Assembly: GCF_014224155.1 (NCBI RefSeq)
Contig: NZ_JAASUI010000004.1
Location: 62,001-126,000, forward strand
Length of the DNA: 64,000 nucleotides
Direction: 5' to 3'
DNA from: Listeria cossartiae subsp. cossartiae
GTDB lineage: Bacteria > Bacillota > Bacilli > Lactobacillales > Listeriaceae
Positions 17,587 through 30,087 of the stretch are shown here, piece after piece (the stretch's first letter is position 1; every line of letters begins with the position of its first letter). The position numbers were made by a program, and so were the translations under genes. A model generated the notes under the pieces. The model made no database searches. It was not told the origin of the DNA and saw nothing but the letters and a program-made list of their open reading frames with translations.

Positions 17587-17820
17587 TTACTGTACAAAAT
17601 ATGCCAGTGCAATTAGTATTGCGAAGAAAACAACGGATAGAACGATGGTTGTGCGATGTAGAATAAGTTCTAGTCCTCTTGCTTTTTGCTTACCGAATAA
17701 TTGCTCAGCTCCACCAGAGATGGCACCGGATAGGCCAGCACTTTTACCTGGTTGAAGTATGATAACTGTAATTAACAGTACTGATACGATGATGAGTAAG
17801 ACCGTTAAAACTGTACTCAT
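17587..17820 (-). CDS. secG: Protein-export membrane protein SecG
   Basis: This 77-residue protein has two transmembrane helices (about 3-23 and 55-75) joined by the SecG loop [28 protein letters not shown]. SecG stabilises the SecYEG translocon and eases SecA-driven export. Length and order (secG-est-rnr-smpB) match Bacillus. AGGAGG precedes the ATG. Confidence 0.95.
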   Translation of the reverse strand: MSTVLTVLLIIVSVLLITVIILQPGKSAGLSGAISGGAEQLFGKQKARGLELILHRTTIVLSVVFFAILIALAYFVQ

Positions 17821-17914
17821 TGTTCTTTCCTCCTAAAACCGCCCAATTTGACTAAGGTTAATTTTACCATATTTGTGATTATACGTAAAGGTTTGTTTCC
17901 ATAGAACGAATGGA

Positions 17915-18658
17915 TTAAACGACTTTTTCCTCAAGCCAAACTAAATCGTCTAAGAAGTAAATTAAGTCTTCTTCTAAAATGTCTTTCTCACAGTCGTTCA
18001 CGATATCATGCCCTGAACCTGCATAGAAACATAATTGTTTGTCATTTGTATGAATGTGTTTAAAGATATAATTGGCATTGTCAGCATCGATTTCTTCATC
18101 TTGGCAGCCTTGACCAATCATCGTTGGTACATGAATTTTTTCAATGTCGCGCGCTACGTTTTTGTAGAAAGTAGCACGAGCTTCCGTCATTACATCAATT
18201 TCAGGAAGATAGTTTTTTAACATTTGATCTGCTTCTTGTTCTACTATACCTTGTTTCTTTAATTGTTTAGTTAAATAGTTTTCGATCGGGATATAGCGCA
18301 TTTTGCGGTTTACGTTGGCGCATAGTGGAACAATCGCTTTTGGTGAAAACGATTCTGCCATTTTAAGCGCAAAAACTCCGCCCATTGCCACACCGACAAT
18401 TGCAATTTCATTATATCCGTCTTTTTCAAGTTGACGATATCCAGCCACCGCATCTTCATACCACATTTCCGGTGTTGTTTTCAAGAAAATAGCGGGTTCA
18501 TCCCCGTGGCCTCTGAAGTTTGGTGCATGCACTGTGTATCCATTTTCTGCTAGAATTTCTCCAAGTTCTCTTACGTCTTCTGTAGTCCCTGCAAAGCCAT
18601 GCAAGAGCAAAACAGCACGATTTCCCGCTTTTAACGTAAAGCTACGATCCGCACTCAT
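17915..18658 (-). CDS. Carboxylesterase paralogue (alpha/beta hydrolase)
   Basis: This 247-residue paralogue of the 16417-17163 esterase has the same plan: LLHGFAGTTEDVRELGEIL, nucleophile region VGVAMGGVF, acid region IGQGCQDEEID and His in GSGHDIV. The elbow here is G-V-A-M-G-G: the expected serine (Ser in GLSLGG of the paralogue) is replaced by Ala, so the nucleophile appears lost and the protein may not be a classical esterase. AGGAGG precedes the ATG. It is a neighbour of secG and the next hydrolase. Confidence 0.8.
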   Translation of the reverse strand: MSADRSFTLKAGNRAVLLLHGFAGTTEDVRELGEILAENGYTVHAPNFRGHGDEPAIFLKTTPEMWYEDAVAGYRQLEKDGYNEIAIVGVAMGGVFALKMAESFSPKAIVPLCANVNRKMRYIPIENYLTKQLKKQGIVEQEADQMLKNYLPEIDVMTEARATFYKNVARDIEKIHVPTMIGQGCQDEEIDADNANYIFKHIHTNDKQLCFYAGSGHDIVNDCEKDILEEDLIYFLDDLVWLEEKVV

Positions 18659-18840
18659 TTTTACGCAATCCTCCTAATATCATCACTTTTATAATCCACT
18701 CTATTGTAGCCCATCTGAACTAAATAAGCTACCTTTTGAGTTCTGACCAATAGACCAATATTAACGCTATCCACAGCACTTGTCAAATACTTTTTTTACA
18801 AAGCGCAAACCCATTGGTACGAAAGGATTTCAGTGGTGTT

Positions 18841-19560
18841 TTAATTGTGAATTTTTGCGCTTAAATCCGAAAAGAAAGTATGAATTAATTGTAACAATTG
18901 TTTTGGTTTTTGCCTTGGTAAGAAATGAGTGCCGTTATTCACAACGACCATCTCTCCGTGCTGAACCGAATGCACCATTTTCTTCGTATCTTTGGAAGAG
19001 ATCATATCAAATTCACCAACTACCGCTAAAAGTGGCGCACTTATTTTATTCAAATCCGCTTCGGACATGTGTGGATGGTAGATTGTTAGTGCAAGTTGGC
19101 GTTTCATCCGATTGAAAAATGGGCTGAACGGTGCAAGAATGCTAGCTGCCCCGTATGCAACGCGACAAAACAAGTCTGGTAAAAAGTGAATTTGGTTTAC
19201 ATGATAATTGGTGCCAATAACGACAGATGCGATTTGACGACTCGGCTGCATTTTGCCCATAAATAAGGCAACGATTCCACCATCACTATAGCCAACTACT
19301 TTATATTTATCAATTTTTAAGAAATCGAGTAGGGAGAGCATATCGAGTGCCATTATTTCAAAATCGAGCGGCATTGTTCCCGCATCGCTTTTTCCGTGAC
19401 CGCGACTATCTACGGCAATCACCATATGATCAAGTGATAGGTCATCGATAATTCGCTTTAAAGAGCGGTGGCTTTGACCATTCCCATGAATGAGCAAAAT
19501 CGGCTCACCTTCCCCGACTATTTTATAAAATAAGTTAATTCCATTGATTTCTGCAATCAT
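18841..19560 (-). CDS. Alpha/beta hydrolase fold protein
   Basis: The 239-residue protein starts MIAEINGINLFYKIVGEGEP, with oxyanion motif LLIHGNGQSHRS, VDSRGHGKSD, nucleophile elbow VGYSDGG (Ser about 99), acid in VVGEFDMI and His in NNGTHFLP. The triad is complete, consistent with a monoacylglycerol-lipase or haloperoxidase-like hydrolase. The specific substrate cannot be told. A GTG three bases upstream of the ATG is an alternative start. No terminator separates it from the esterase paralogue, but a 180-bp gap does. Confidence 0.85.
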   Translation of the reverse strand: MIAEINGINLFYKIVGEGEPILLIHGNGQSHRSLKRIIDDLSLDHMVIAVDSRGHGKSDAGTMPLDFEIMALDMLSLLDFLKIDKYKVVGYSDGGIVALFMGKMQPSRQIASVVIGTNYHVNQIHFLPDLFCRVAYGAASILAPFSPFFNRMKRQLALTIYHPHMSEADLNKISAPLLAVVGEFDMISSKDTKKMVHSVQHGEMVVVNNGTHFLPRQKPKQLLQLIHTFFSDLSAKIHN

Positions 19561-19649
19561 CACGCATTTCCCCTTGCTGAAAACATTTTCTACCTTTATT
19601 TTACACCTGATTATACTTGAATTCCTATAAAAAAGCTTCTATTTAAACG

Positions 19650-19686
19650 AAAATACGCCTGATTCTTTGAAAGCTAGAATCAGGCG
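19650..19686 (-). terminator. Terminator after the 55-aa gene
   Basis: CGCCTGATTCT and AGAATCAGGCG (11-bp perfect stem at 19656-19666 and 19676-19686) are followed on the minus strand by TATTTTCGTTT. Confidence 0.75.
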
Positions 19687-19692
19687 CACGGT

Positions 19693-19860
19693 TTATTTCA
19701 TGAGTCTTCGATGGAATTGTTGTTGCGGCATATCTGCATTAATGATTTTCTTTTGTACAGAATGCTTTTCGGCTAAGGGGTGGTTTTTTTCATGCACCAC
19801 AGCGTCTTTGATTTTTGGAGTTTCGAGCACTTTTGAGGCCTGACTATTTTTTACTTTCAT
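19693..19860 (-). CDS. Small hypothetical protein, 55 aa
   Basis: GAGGAGG lies eight bases before the ATG at 19860, so this start is favoured over codons further up. The product (MKVKNSQASKVLETPKIKDA, ending QQQFHRRLMK) is basic and soluble with no signal or membrane segment. It lies between the hydrolase and eno, with its own terminator. I recognise no family; the ribosome site and terminator support a real gene. Confidence 0.65.
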   Translation of the reverse strand: MKVKNSQASKVLETPKIKDAVVHEKNHPLAEKHSVQKKIINADMPQQQFHRRLMK

Positions 19861-19911
19861 CAGCATTACCTCCTCTTCCAAATCATTACCCCTCTTATTA
19901 TTTTTAAAACA

Positions 19912-19947
19912 GAAAAAACTCCGCGAAAATGTTACTTTTCGCGGAGT
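19912..19947 (-). terminator. Terminator after eno (end of glycolytic operon)
   Basis: ACTCCGCGAAAA (19918-19929) and TTTTCGCGGAGT (19936-19947) form a 12-bp perfect stem, followed on the minus strand by TTTTTCTG. Confidence 0.92.
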
Positions 19948-19968
19948 TTAGCGTTTTATTCAATCAAC

Positions 19969-21261
<1,293 letters not shown>

Positions 21262-21396
21262 TTATAATTCTCTCCTTTGTTGGGATTAATTGATTGAAAT
21301 GAACATAATATTCACTTCATATTCAAAGACCCATCCGTTTTTAAATTCGTATTTATTGTAGCTCTGTTTGCAAAAAAACTAAAGTAATAACTAAAA

Positions 21397-22929
21397 TTAT
21401 TTTTGAATTAAACTTTCACCTGTCATTTCGGCAGGTTTTTTAACGCCAAGTAAGTCAAGCATAGTTGGTGCAACGTCAGCCAGACGACCACCTTCACGCA
21501 GCGTTACACCTTTTTTCGTTACAATTACTGGAACTGGAACGGTAGTGTGCGCAGTGTGCGGTTTTCCTTCTGGAGTAGACATTGTTTCAGAGTTACCATG
21601 GTCAGCAAAGATAATCGCTGAGCCACCTTTTTCTAAAATAAGGTCTACTACACGACCAAGATTTTCATCTACTGCTTCGATTGCCTTTATAGTTGGCTCA
21701 AGCATACCTGAGTGTCCAACCATGTCTGGGTTTGCGAAGTTTAAGATAATCGCATCGTGTTTGTCGTTTTTAATGTCTTCAACAAGTGCATCTGTTACTT
21801 CATATGCGCTCATTTCAGGTTGCAAATCGTATGTTTCTACTTTTGGCGAATTGATTAGAATCCGGTTTTCACCAGGGAATTCTTCATTTCGGCCACCATT
21901 CATAAAGAATGTTACGTGTGGATATTTTTCTGTTTCAGCGATACGCAGTTGCGATAAGCCTTCATTAGAAAGTACTTCGCCGATAACATTTTTCATTTCA
22001 ATTGGCTCAAAAGCAACTTCCGCGTCAACGCTTGGGTTGTAAAGAGTCATTGTAACGAATTTGATGTTTTTAGGGTGATCTGCCCCACGGTCGAAATGAT
22101 CCCATTCTTTATCAGTGAATGCATTAGAAAGTTGAATCGCACGGTCAGGACGGAAATTGAAGAAAATAACTGCATCGTTGTCTTTAACTGTTGCAACAGG
22201 TTTGCCATCTTTAGTAATGATAGCAGGAACAACGAATTCATCATTTTTGTCATTAGCGTAAGAAGCTTTGACAAGTTCGATTGGGTCTTCAAATTTTTCA
22301 CCTTCAGCGCTTACGATTGCTTTGTATGCTTTTTCAACACGTTCCCAGCGTTTATCACGATCCATCGCGTAGAAGCGTCCAGAAATAGTAGCAATTGCAC
22401 CATAGTTTAAATCACTAATAGCTTTTTGCAATGTTTCTAAATATTCTAGAGAAGATTGTGGAGCCACGTCACGTCCATCAAGGAATGCATGGATATAAAC
22501 GTTTTTCACGCCTTTATCTTTCGCAGTTTCTAAAAGTGCAACGAGGTGATTAATGTGGCTATGCACGCCGCCGTCTGATAGTAAACCGAAAAGATGTAGG
22601 TCCGAGTTGTTTTCTTTTGTATGAGTGAAAGCATTGTTTAGGGCTTTATTCTCTTGGAATTCGCCTTCTTCAATAGCTTTATCAATACGAGTTAAGCTTT
22701 GGTAGACAATACGTCCAGCTCCGATGTTTGTATGGCCAACTTCAGAGTTACCCATTTGACCTTCTGGAAGGCCAACATCAAGACCAGCAGCTTTAAGTTC
22801 CCCGTGAGGAAAATTAGCCCAATAACGGTCAAAATTTGGTTTGTTTGCTTGAGCTACAGCATTACCTACTGTTTCTGCACGTTTACCAAAACCATCGAGG
22901 ATAATAATTGCTACAGGTGATTTACTCAT
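21397..22929 (-). CDS. gpmI: 2,3-bisphosphoglycerate-independent phosphoglycerate mutase
   Basis: The 510-residue protein interconverts 3- and 2-phosphoglycerate. It shows the alkaline-phosphatase-like Mn-binding motif [10 protein letters not shown], the phosphorylated serine in [17 protein letters not shown] (about residue 62), [11 protein letters not shown], and the C-terminal metal motifs MVGHSG and FADHGNSE. The ATG follows the tpiA stop with one base between, so the two are translationally linked. Confidence 0.98.
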   Translation of the reverse strand: MSKSPVAIIILDGFGKRAETVGNAVAQANKPNFDRYWANFPHGELKAAGLDVGLPEGQMGNSEVGHTNIGAGRIVYQSLTRIDKAIEEGEFQENKALNNAFTHTKENNSDLHLFGLLSDGGVHSHINHLVALLETAKDKGVKNVYIHAFLDGRDVAPQSSLEYLETLQKAISDLNYGAIATISGRFYAMDRDKRWERVEKAYKAIVSAEGEKFEDPIELVKASYANDKNDEFVVPAIITKDGKPVATVKDNDAVIFFNFRPDRAIQLSNAFTDKEWDHFDRGADHPKNIKFVTMTLYNPSVDAEVAFEPIEMKNVIGEVLSNEGLSQLRIAETEKYPHVTFFMNGGRNEEFPGENRILINSPKVETYDLQPEMSAYEVTDALVEDIKNDKHDAIILNFANPDMVGHSGMLEPTIKAIEAVDENLGRVVDLILEKGGSAIIFADHGNSETMSTPEGKPHTAHTTVPVPVIVTKKGVTLREGGRLADVAPTMLDLLGVKKPAEMTGESLIQK

Positions 22930-22930
22930 T

Positions 22931-23731
<801 letters not shown>

Positions 23732-24922
23732 TTATTTGTCGCTAATAGAAGCAACACCAGGAAGCTCTTTACCTTCAAGGTACTCTAAAGATGCACCGCC
23801 ACCAGTAGAAATATGTGTGAATTTGTCAGCAAAACCTAAGTCCATAGCTGCTGCTGCAGAATCCCCACCACCGATAATAGTTGTTGCATCAGTTAAGTTT
23901 GCAATAGCTTCACAAACGCCAATTGTACCTTTAGCAAAGTTGCTAAGTTCGAATACGCCCATTGGACCGTTCCATACAACTGTTTTAGCGCCTTGAAGTT
24001 CTTTTGTGAATAAGTCAATTGTAGCTTGACCAATATCTAGTCCCATTTCATCAGCAGGCATGTTATCTGCGTCTACTGTGTGGAATGGAGCATCGTTACT
24101 GAATTCTTTAGATACAACTGCATCAACTGGTAATACTAATTTATCGCCAGCTTTTTCAAGTAAGCCTTTAGCAAGTTCAACTTTATCTGCTTCTAAAAGA
24201 GATTTACCAATTTCTTGACCTTGAGCTGCCATGAAAGTGAAAGTCATTCCGCCGCCGACAAGTACTTTGTCTGCTTTTGTAAGTAAGTTTTCGATAACAC
24301 CGATTTTGTCAGAAACTTTTGCGCCACCTAGGATTGCTACTAGTGGACGTGCTGGATTATCAACTACACCGCCGATGAATTTAATTTCTTTTTCCATCAA
24401 AAATCCGGCCGCTGATTCTAGGTTAGAAGCGATTCCAACGTTAGACGCGTGCGCACGGTGAGCAGTACCAAAAGCGTCATTTACGAAAACGTCGCCAAGG
24501 CTAGCCCAGTATTTTCCAAGTTCTGGATCATTTTTGCTTTCTTTTTTACCATCAATATCTTCAAAACGTGTATTTTCAAAAAGAAGTACTTCGCCGTCTT
24601 TTAACTCAGCAATTGCTGCTTCAAGTTCTGGACCACGAGTAGTAGGAACGAATTTCACTTCTTTTCCAAGTAATTCGCTTAAACGAGCGGCTACTGGACG
24701 AAGAGATTTTCCTTCTTTATCTTCTTCTGTTTTTACTTTTCCAAGGTGAGAAAATAGAATTGCTTTACCGTTTTGTTCTAAGATGTATTCAATTGTTGGA
24801 AGTGCAGCTACAATACGGTTGTCGTTAGTGATTTTACCGTCTTTCATTGGCACGTTAAAGTCAACACGAACTAAAACTTTTTTGTCTTTTAAATCTAAAT
24901 CAGTTACAACTTTTTTAGCCAT
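23732..24922 (-). CDS. pgk: Phosphoglycerate kinase
   Basis: The 396-residue enzyme makes ATP from 1,3-bisphosphoglycerate. It carries the signature [45 protein letters not shown], the nucleotide-binding [19 protein letters not shown] and [13 protein letters not shown] precedes the ATG. It follows gap after a hairpin-bearing gap of about 130 bp. Confidence 0.98.
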   Translation of the reverse strand: MAKKVVTDLDLKDKKVLVRVDFNVPMKDGKITNDNRIVAALPTIEYILEQNGKAILFSHLGKVKTEEDKEGKSLRPVAARLSELLGKEVKFVPTTRGPELEAAIAELKDGEVLLFENTRFEDIDGKKESKNDPELGKYWASLGDVFVNDAFGTAHRAHASNVGIASNLESAAGFLMEKEIKFIGGVVDNPARPLVAILGGAKVSDKIGVIENLLTKADKVLVGGGMTFTFMAAQGQEIGKSLLEADKVELAKGLLEKAGDKLVLPVDAVVSKEFSNDAPFHTVDADNMPADEMGLDIGQATIDLFTKELQGAKTVVWNGPMGVFELSNFAKGTIGVCEAIANLTDATTIIGGGDSAAAAMDLGFADKFTHISTGGGASLEYLEGKELPGVASISDK

Positions 24923-24976
24923 TTAGAGTTCCTCCATTAATTTTAAAGGATTGGGGTCGCCCCCGTTATTTCAGAA

Positions 24977-25008
24977 AATAAGCGGAAACAATAGTGTCTC
25001 CGCTTATT
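24977..25008 (-). terminator. Hairpin between gap and pgk
   Basis: AATAAGCGGA (24977-24986) and TCCGCTTATT (24999-25008) form a 10-bp stem with only a short T-run after it on the minus strand. It may be a leaky terminator or a 3' stabiliser that raises gap transcript over the downstream genes, as mRNA processing does in the Bacillus gapA operon. Confidence 0.65.
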
Positions 25009-25056
25009 CTTGTTATTGCTGATGTGACTAGCACTTCAGTAAAATTAATCTGCTAA

Positions 25057-26067
25057 TTATTTAGCGATTTTTGCAAAGTATTCTAAAGTACGTACTAATT
25101 GAGCAGTGTAGCTCATTTCGTTATCGTACCAAGCTACAGTTTTAACTAATTGTTGATCGCCAACTGTAAGAACTTTTGTTTGAGTTTCGTCAAATAATGA
25201 ACCGAAAGTCATACCTTTGATGTCAGAAGAAACAACTTGATCACTAGTGTAACCAAATGTTTCTGAATCAGAAGCTGCTTCCATAGCTGCATTTACTTCG
25301 TCAACAGTAACTTTTTTGTCAAGAACTGTTACTAACTCAGTAAGGGAACCAGTTGGAACTGGAACACGTTGAGCAGCTCCGTCTAATTTACCTTTAAGTG
25401 TTGGTAATACTTCACCGATAGCTTTAGCAGCACCAGTTGTATTAGGGATAATATTTTCGGCAGCAGCACGTGCACGACGGAAGTCACCTTTTGGATGTGG
25501 AGCATCTAATGTATTTTGGTCACCAGTGTAAGCGTGAATTGTAGTCATTAGACCTTCAACAACACCAAATTTGTCTTCTAAAACTTTAGCCATAGGAGCT
25601 AAACAGTTAGTAGTACAGCTTGCGCCAGAGATAACTGTTTCAGTTCCGTCTAATGTTTCATGGTTTACATTGTAAACGATTGTTTTCATGTCGCCAGTTG
25701 CTGGAGCGGAGATAACAACTTTTTTAGCGCCAGCTTTAATGTGTAATTCAGCTTTGTCTTGCGCTGTGAAGAAACCAGTACATTCTAGAACGATGTCTAC
25801 TCCTAGGTCACCCCATGGAAGTTCTTCTGGGTTACGGTTAGCTAAAACTTTAACTTCTTTACCGTTTACTTTGAAGAAACCATCATGTACTTCTACTTCA
25901 CCGTCAAAACGGCCTTGAGTTGTATCATATTTTAACAGGTGAGCTAACATTTTAGCGTCTGTTAAGTCATTGATTGCAACAACTTCAATTCCTTCCACAT
26001 TTTGAATACGACGGAATGCTAGACGTCCGATACGTCCAAAACCATTAATACCAACTTTAACTGTCAT
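25057..26067 (-). CDS. gap: Glyceraldehyde-3-phosphate dehydrogenase (NAD-dependent, GapA type)
   Basis: The 336-residue protein has the Rossmann motif [15 protein letters not shown], the acidic NAD-type residue in AINDLTD, active-site [12 protein letters not shown] (catalytic Cys about 153), the His in [10 protein letters not shown] and WYDNEMSY near the C-terminus. It is the glycolytic GapA type rather than the NADP-type GapB. AAGGAGG precedes the ATG. It is directly downstream of its regulator gene cggR. Confidence 0.98.
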   Translation of the reverse strand: MTVKVGINGFGRIGRLAFRRIQNVEGIEVVAINDLTDAKMLAHLLKYDTTQGRFDGEVEVHDGFFKVNGKEVKVLANRNPEELPWGDLGVDIVLECTGFFTAQDKAELHIKAGAKKVVISAPATGDMKTIVYNVNHETLDGTETVISGASCTTNCLAPMAKVLEDKFGVVEGLMTTIHAYTGDQNTLDAPHPKGDFRRARAAAENIIPNTTGAAKAIGEVLPTLKGKLDGAAQRVPVPTGSLTELVTVLDKKVTVDEVNAAMEAASDSETFGYTSDQVVSSDIKGMTFGSLFDETQTKVLTVGDQQLVKTVAWYDNEMSYTAQLVRTLEYFAKIAK

Positions 26068-26100
26068 AAGTCAATTTCCTCCTTGAAAATAGTGTTTTTT

Positions 26101-27147
26101 TTATTTCAAAAGGGTATTACTCCCTTTTAAAAGCGATTTTGCTGCTCCTTCATCCGTGATTAAAATCGTATTTTTTGGAGCGCTTTTCATATACGATTTG
26201 ATTGCTTTGGCTTTCGATGTACCGCCTGCAACAGCGATAATATGCGGGATTTGCGCTAAGTCTTCGAATTGAAGACCGAATGTAGGAACCTTATGTACAA
26301 CCTCGCCTTGTTCATCAAAATAATAACCAAATGCTTCACCAACAGCTTTACGATGGATGATTTTTTCAAGTACATCTTCACCGGTATGTCTGCGTTTCGC
26401 CATAGCGAGCGCATCCCCTATGCCTAAAATAATAGCATTTGCGGATTGTACTAATCGTAAGCCTTCTTGAATTGCCGGTTCTTTCAGTAACGAACGATAG
26501 GCTTCTTCGCCTAATTGCTCTGGAACATAGAGAACGCGGTGTTTCGTGTTTGTCTTCGTTGCCATCTTATCACAAATTGTATTCGCTTGATTGTCAAGGT
26601 CTTCACCAATACCTCCACGACCGGGAACGAAAAGTAGTTCTCTGCCTTTTGCGAAATCAGTTGTCATCATTTCGGCAACAGTTGCCATTGTAGAGCCGCC
26701 CATAACTGCGACGATGTTTCTTTTTTCGGTGAGCGCCATGTCTAATTGTTCTACTGCCACACGTCCCATTTCTTCGCGGACCCATGGAGTATCATCGCTA
26801 TCACCTTGCACTACCAAGCATTTTTTGATTTGCAATTTCTTCGCTAATTGTTCTTCCATCGAATGTAACCCTGAAAGTTGGTTCATGACATTTTCCAAAT
26901 CGCGGAAAACGACCAAGCCTTCTTTTGTAACGGTCATTCCGGAAGAAGCAATTTCTACTAAACCTTGTGCTTTCAAAAATTCTACTTCGCCGCGCAGGAC
27001 GCGTTCACTCATGCCTAGCATTCCGGCAAGTGTCCGTCTCCCAACTGGTTCAGAAAAATAAATCGAGCGTAGGATTTGGTAGCGTTTTTGCATAATCATC
27101 AAAACGTCGGGCAATAACTTTTTCTGAATGTTAATTAAGTCTGACAT
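26101..27147 (-). CDS. cggR: Central glycolytic genes regulator CggR (SorC/DeoR family)
   Basis: The 348-residue protein has an N-terminal winged helix (about 20-75, VGRRTLAGMLGMSERVLRGE) and a SorC-type sugar-phosphate-binding domain (VMGGSTMATVAEMM, FVPGRGGIGED, IILGIGDALAMAKRRH, GVAGGTSKAKAIKSY-like IAVAGGTSKAKAI). In Bacillus, CggR represses the gap operon and is released by fructose-1,6-bisphosphate. It is the first gene of the operon, so it is autoregulated; its operator lies just upstream (27170-27205). Confidence 0.96.
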   Translation of the reverse strand: MSDLINIQKKLLPDVLMIMQKRYQILRSIYFSEPVGRRTLAGMLGMSERVLRGEVEFLKAQGLVEIASSGMTVTKEGLVVFRDLENVMNQLSGLHSMEEQLAKKLQIKKCLVVQGDSDDTPWVREEMGRVAVEQLDMALTEKRNIVAVMGGSTMATVAEMMTTDFAKGRELLFVPGRGGIGEDLDNQANTICDKMATKTNTKHRVLYVPEQLGEEAYRSLLKEPAIQEGLRLVQSANAIILGIGDALAMAKRRHTGEDVLEKIIHRKAVGEAFGYYFDEQGEVVHKVPTFGLQFEDLAQIPHIIAVAGGTSKAKAIKSYMKSAPKNTILITDEGAAKSLLKGSNTLLK

Positions 27148-27169
27148 TTTTAATTGCTCCTCATCTTTG

Positions 27170-27205
27170 GACGCTTAACGACCCACTTAGTCATCTGACG
27201 TCCCG
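27170..27205 (-). promoter_or_regulatory. CggR operator
   Basis: The minus strand reads CGGGAC-N6-TGAC-N4-TGGGTC-N6-CGTC. Spacing is exactly that of the Bacillus operator as I recall it (CGGGACN6TGTCN4CGGGACN6TGTC), with few substitutions. It ends 23 bp before the cggR ATG, well downstream of the promoter at 27374-27402. Confidence 0.8.
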
Positions 27206-27373
27206 TTAGAACTAAAAAAAGTAGAGATAGAGGTTTTTCATAACTTTCAAGACTATTAAACTAGCTACTTCAGCTTGTTAACAAAGTGTCTCTCAATGTG
27301 ATTTTTACCCCTTCTCTTTCTGCTTACGCTGGTGAATCTTTTTTTAATGTTCTTTAACTACCCTACGTTCCCT

Positions 27374-27402
27374 ATTCTAACAGTCTTGGCACAATTCTTC
27401 AA
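27374..27402 (-). promoter_or_regulatory. Promoter of the cggR-gap-pgk-tpiA-gpmI-eno operon
   Basis: TTGAAG (27397-27402), a 17-bp spacer and TAGAAT (27374-27379) on the minus strand give a leader of about 220 nt containing the CggR operator. A second, weaker candidate (TTGTTA...TTTAAT) lies nearer the gene. Nothing else is evident in the 443-bp gap 27148-27590 besides the rpoN terminator. Confidence 0.6.
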
Positions 27403-27540
27403 GTGTTAAGTGGGACATTTATGAAATATTCACCTGAAATTTACAATTAATTTTTAAACTGTAAACTTCGAAATAGGCTATGTTAGTTGTTTTCCACGTC
27501 TCTTGAAAATGAAACATGCTCTTAGTAATTTTTTTATTTT

Positions 27541-27592
27541 AAAAAGACGTTTTTTGTCCCACACACCGCGCATGAGGCAAAAAACGTCTTTT
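27541..27592. terminator. Bidirectional-looking terminator overlapping the rpoN stop
   Basis: AAAAGACGTTTTTTG and CAAAAAACGTCTTTT form a 15-bp stem. The distal arm overlaps the rpoN stop codon. Confidence 0.85.
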
Positions 27593-28934
27593 AAAATCTT
27601 TTTCTTTTGGACGAAGAAGGAATATTTAATTCTAAACGATATTTCGCGATAGCTCTTCTTGAAACTTGGATTTCTTTTTCTGCGAGCATATCTACTATTT
27701 TTTGATCAGAAAGTGGTTTTAATTTATCTTCTGTTGCTACAAATTCCTGCACTAGCTTTTTGATAGTCGTGCTGGAGATATCGCCGGCATTTTCATTTTC
27801 GGACGATTTCTTCTGTAAACCTGATGCGAAAAAGCGTTTTAGTTCGTATACACCGGTTGTCGTCTCCATATATTTCCCGTTCACAGCCCGGCTCACAGTG
27901 GATTCGTGTACGCCCAACTCTTCTGCTACTTCTTTCAAAGTTAACGGTTGTAAATGCGCTGAGTTATCTAGGAAATAGGCTTTTTGGTGGCTAACAATCG
28001 CCTCGCCAACTCTTTGCAACGTGTTTTCGCGTTGTTCGATACCTTTTTTAATCCAATCAAATTCACCGGCTTTTTCCCGTAGAAATTGGGCGACATCTTT
28101 TTCTTCGGTAGCTCGCATTGTTTCGTAATAGGCTTCTTGGAAACGAACTTGCGGTAAAAATTGCTTTGCTAGCGAAACAGCGAATTCATTTTCATGTTGG
28201 AGTAAAATCAAGTCTGGAACCACATATTGAACGCGTTCGGATTCAAACTCAGAACCTGGTTTAGGGTTTAGCGTTTGGATATAATCGGAAACTTCTTGGA
28301 TATCTTGCAAACTAACATCCATTTCCGCAGCGATTATCTTCCATTTTTTCTCAGCGAACTCCGTGAAAAATTTTTGGATGACATCATAGGCAATGTAAGG
28401 AGCATCCGGTGAGCGTTCGATTTGCAGTAAAATACATTCGCGCGCATCTCTGGCGCCAACCCCGGCCGGTTCCATGCTTTGCAGAATCTCCAGTCCTTCT
28501 AAAACACTGGAATCGTCCATCAAAAGTGCTGCACTGACATCTTTTAAATCTATTTGTAAATAACCATTGTCATTTAAACTTTCTATTAAATATAAAACGA
28601 TAATTTTTTGTGTTTGGGTGACATCCATTAAATGCAGCTGTTCTTTTAGCGCATCGGCTAGTGTCAATTTATTATCGGCGATTTGTTCTAGCCAATCCGT
28701 ATCATCGGAACTTCCCGCGCTTTTACGGCTACTGTAGGAAAAATCTGTTGCAAAATCCGAGCCTGGAATCACTTCAATTAATGGGTTCTCGAGTGCTTTA
28801 TCTTCTAAAAATGCCACTAGATCAGCTGTCGCAAATTGAAGCATTGCAATAGACTGGGACAATTGTTGCGTCATATTTAATTTCTGTGACTGCTTTTGTT
28901 GTTGCTTTTGGACGAAATTAGATTCTAAACGCAC
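27591..28934 (-). CDS. rpoN: RNA polymerase sigma-54 factor
   Basis: The 447-residue protein starts at a GTG read as MRLESNFVQKQQQKQSQKLN; GGAGG lies seven bases upstream, so longer versions of the frame (to 29015) are unlikely. Region I is Gln-rich (about 5-50), the core-binding domain follows, then the HTH (LKEVAEELGVHESTVSRAVN) and a C-terminal RpoN-box region. The RpoN box here reads VSRRAIAKYRLELNI, a variant of the usual ARRTVAKYREML. In Listeria (called sigL) it drives PTS and other carbohydrate genes with enhancer proteins. Confidence 0.95.
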   Translation of the reverse strand: MRLESNFVQKQQQKQSQKLNMTQQLSQSIAMLQFATADLVAFLEDKALENPLIEVIPGSDFATDFSYSSRKSAGSSDDTDWLEQIADNKLTLADALKEQLHLMDVTQTQKIIVLYLIESLNDNGYLQIDLKDVSAALLMDDSSVLEGLEILQSMEPAGVGARDARECILLQIERSPDAPYIAYDVIQKFFTEFAEKKWKIIAAEMDVSLQDIQEVSDYIQTLNPKPGSEFESERVQYVVPDLILLQHENEFAVSLAKQFLPQVRFQEAYYETMRATEEKDVAQFLREKAGEFDWIKKGIEQRENTLQRVGEAIVSHQKAYFLDNSAHLQPLTLKEVAEELGVHESTVSRAVNGKYMETTTGVYELKRFFASGLQKKSSENENAGDISSTTIKKLVQEFVATEDKLKPLSDQKIVDMLAEKEIQVSRRAIAKYRLELNIPSSSKRKRF

Positions 28935-29000
28935 ATTAAAACCTCCATTAAAAATTCGTCTGGTATACGCATACCAAACTAAATTCCATTTCTTGTCTTC

Positions 29001-29009
29001 ATTATAACA
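29001..29009 (-). promoter_or_regulatory. Extended -10 promoter of rpoN
   Basis: TGTTATAAT on the minus strand (29009 to 29001) is a perfect extended -10 element. The -35 region is weak. Transcription would start near 28994. Confidence 0.55.
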
Positions 29010-29043
29010 TGCCATTTTTCAAATTACAGCAGATTCTCTTTGA

Positions 29044-29080
29044 AAAAAATCCAAGTACTTGTCTCAGCACTTGGACTTTT
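29044..29080 (-). terminator. Terminator after the dipeptidase gene
   Basis: On the minus strand AGTCCAAGT and ACTTGGATT pair around a short loop and run into TTTTTTC. Confidence 0.8.
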
Positions 29081-29082
29081 TG

Positions 29083-30051
<969 letters not shown>

Positions 30052-30087
30052 TCAGAGGAATAGACAAGGAGTTTTTCAGGAACAAAA

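Noticed and set aside
17336..17755. Long plus-strand frame across the repeats and antisense to secG
   Set aside because: It arises from the repeats and the secG antisense; it has no ribosome site and repeats the same nonsense peptide in two units.
27148..27590. Possible riboswitch in the long cggR leader
   Set aside because: No recognisable riboswitch core; the leader is explained by the CggR operator and promoter.
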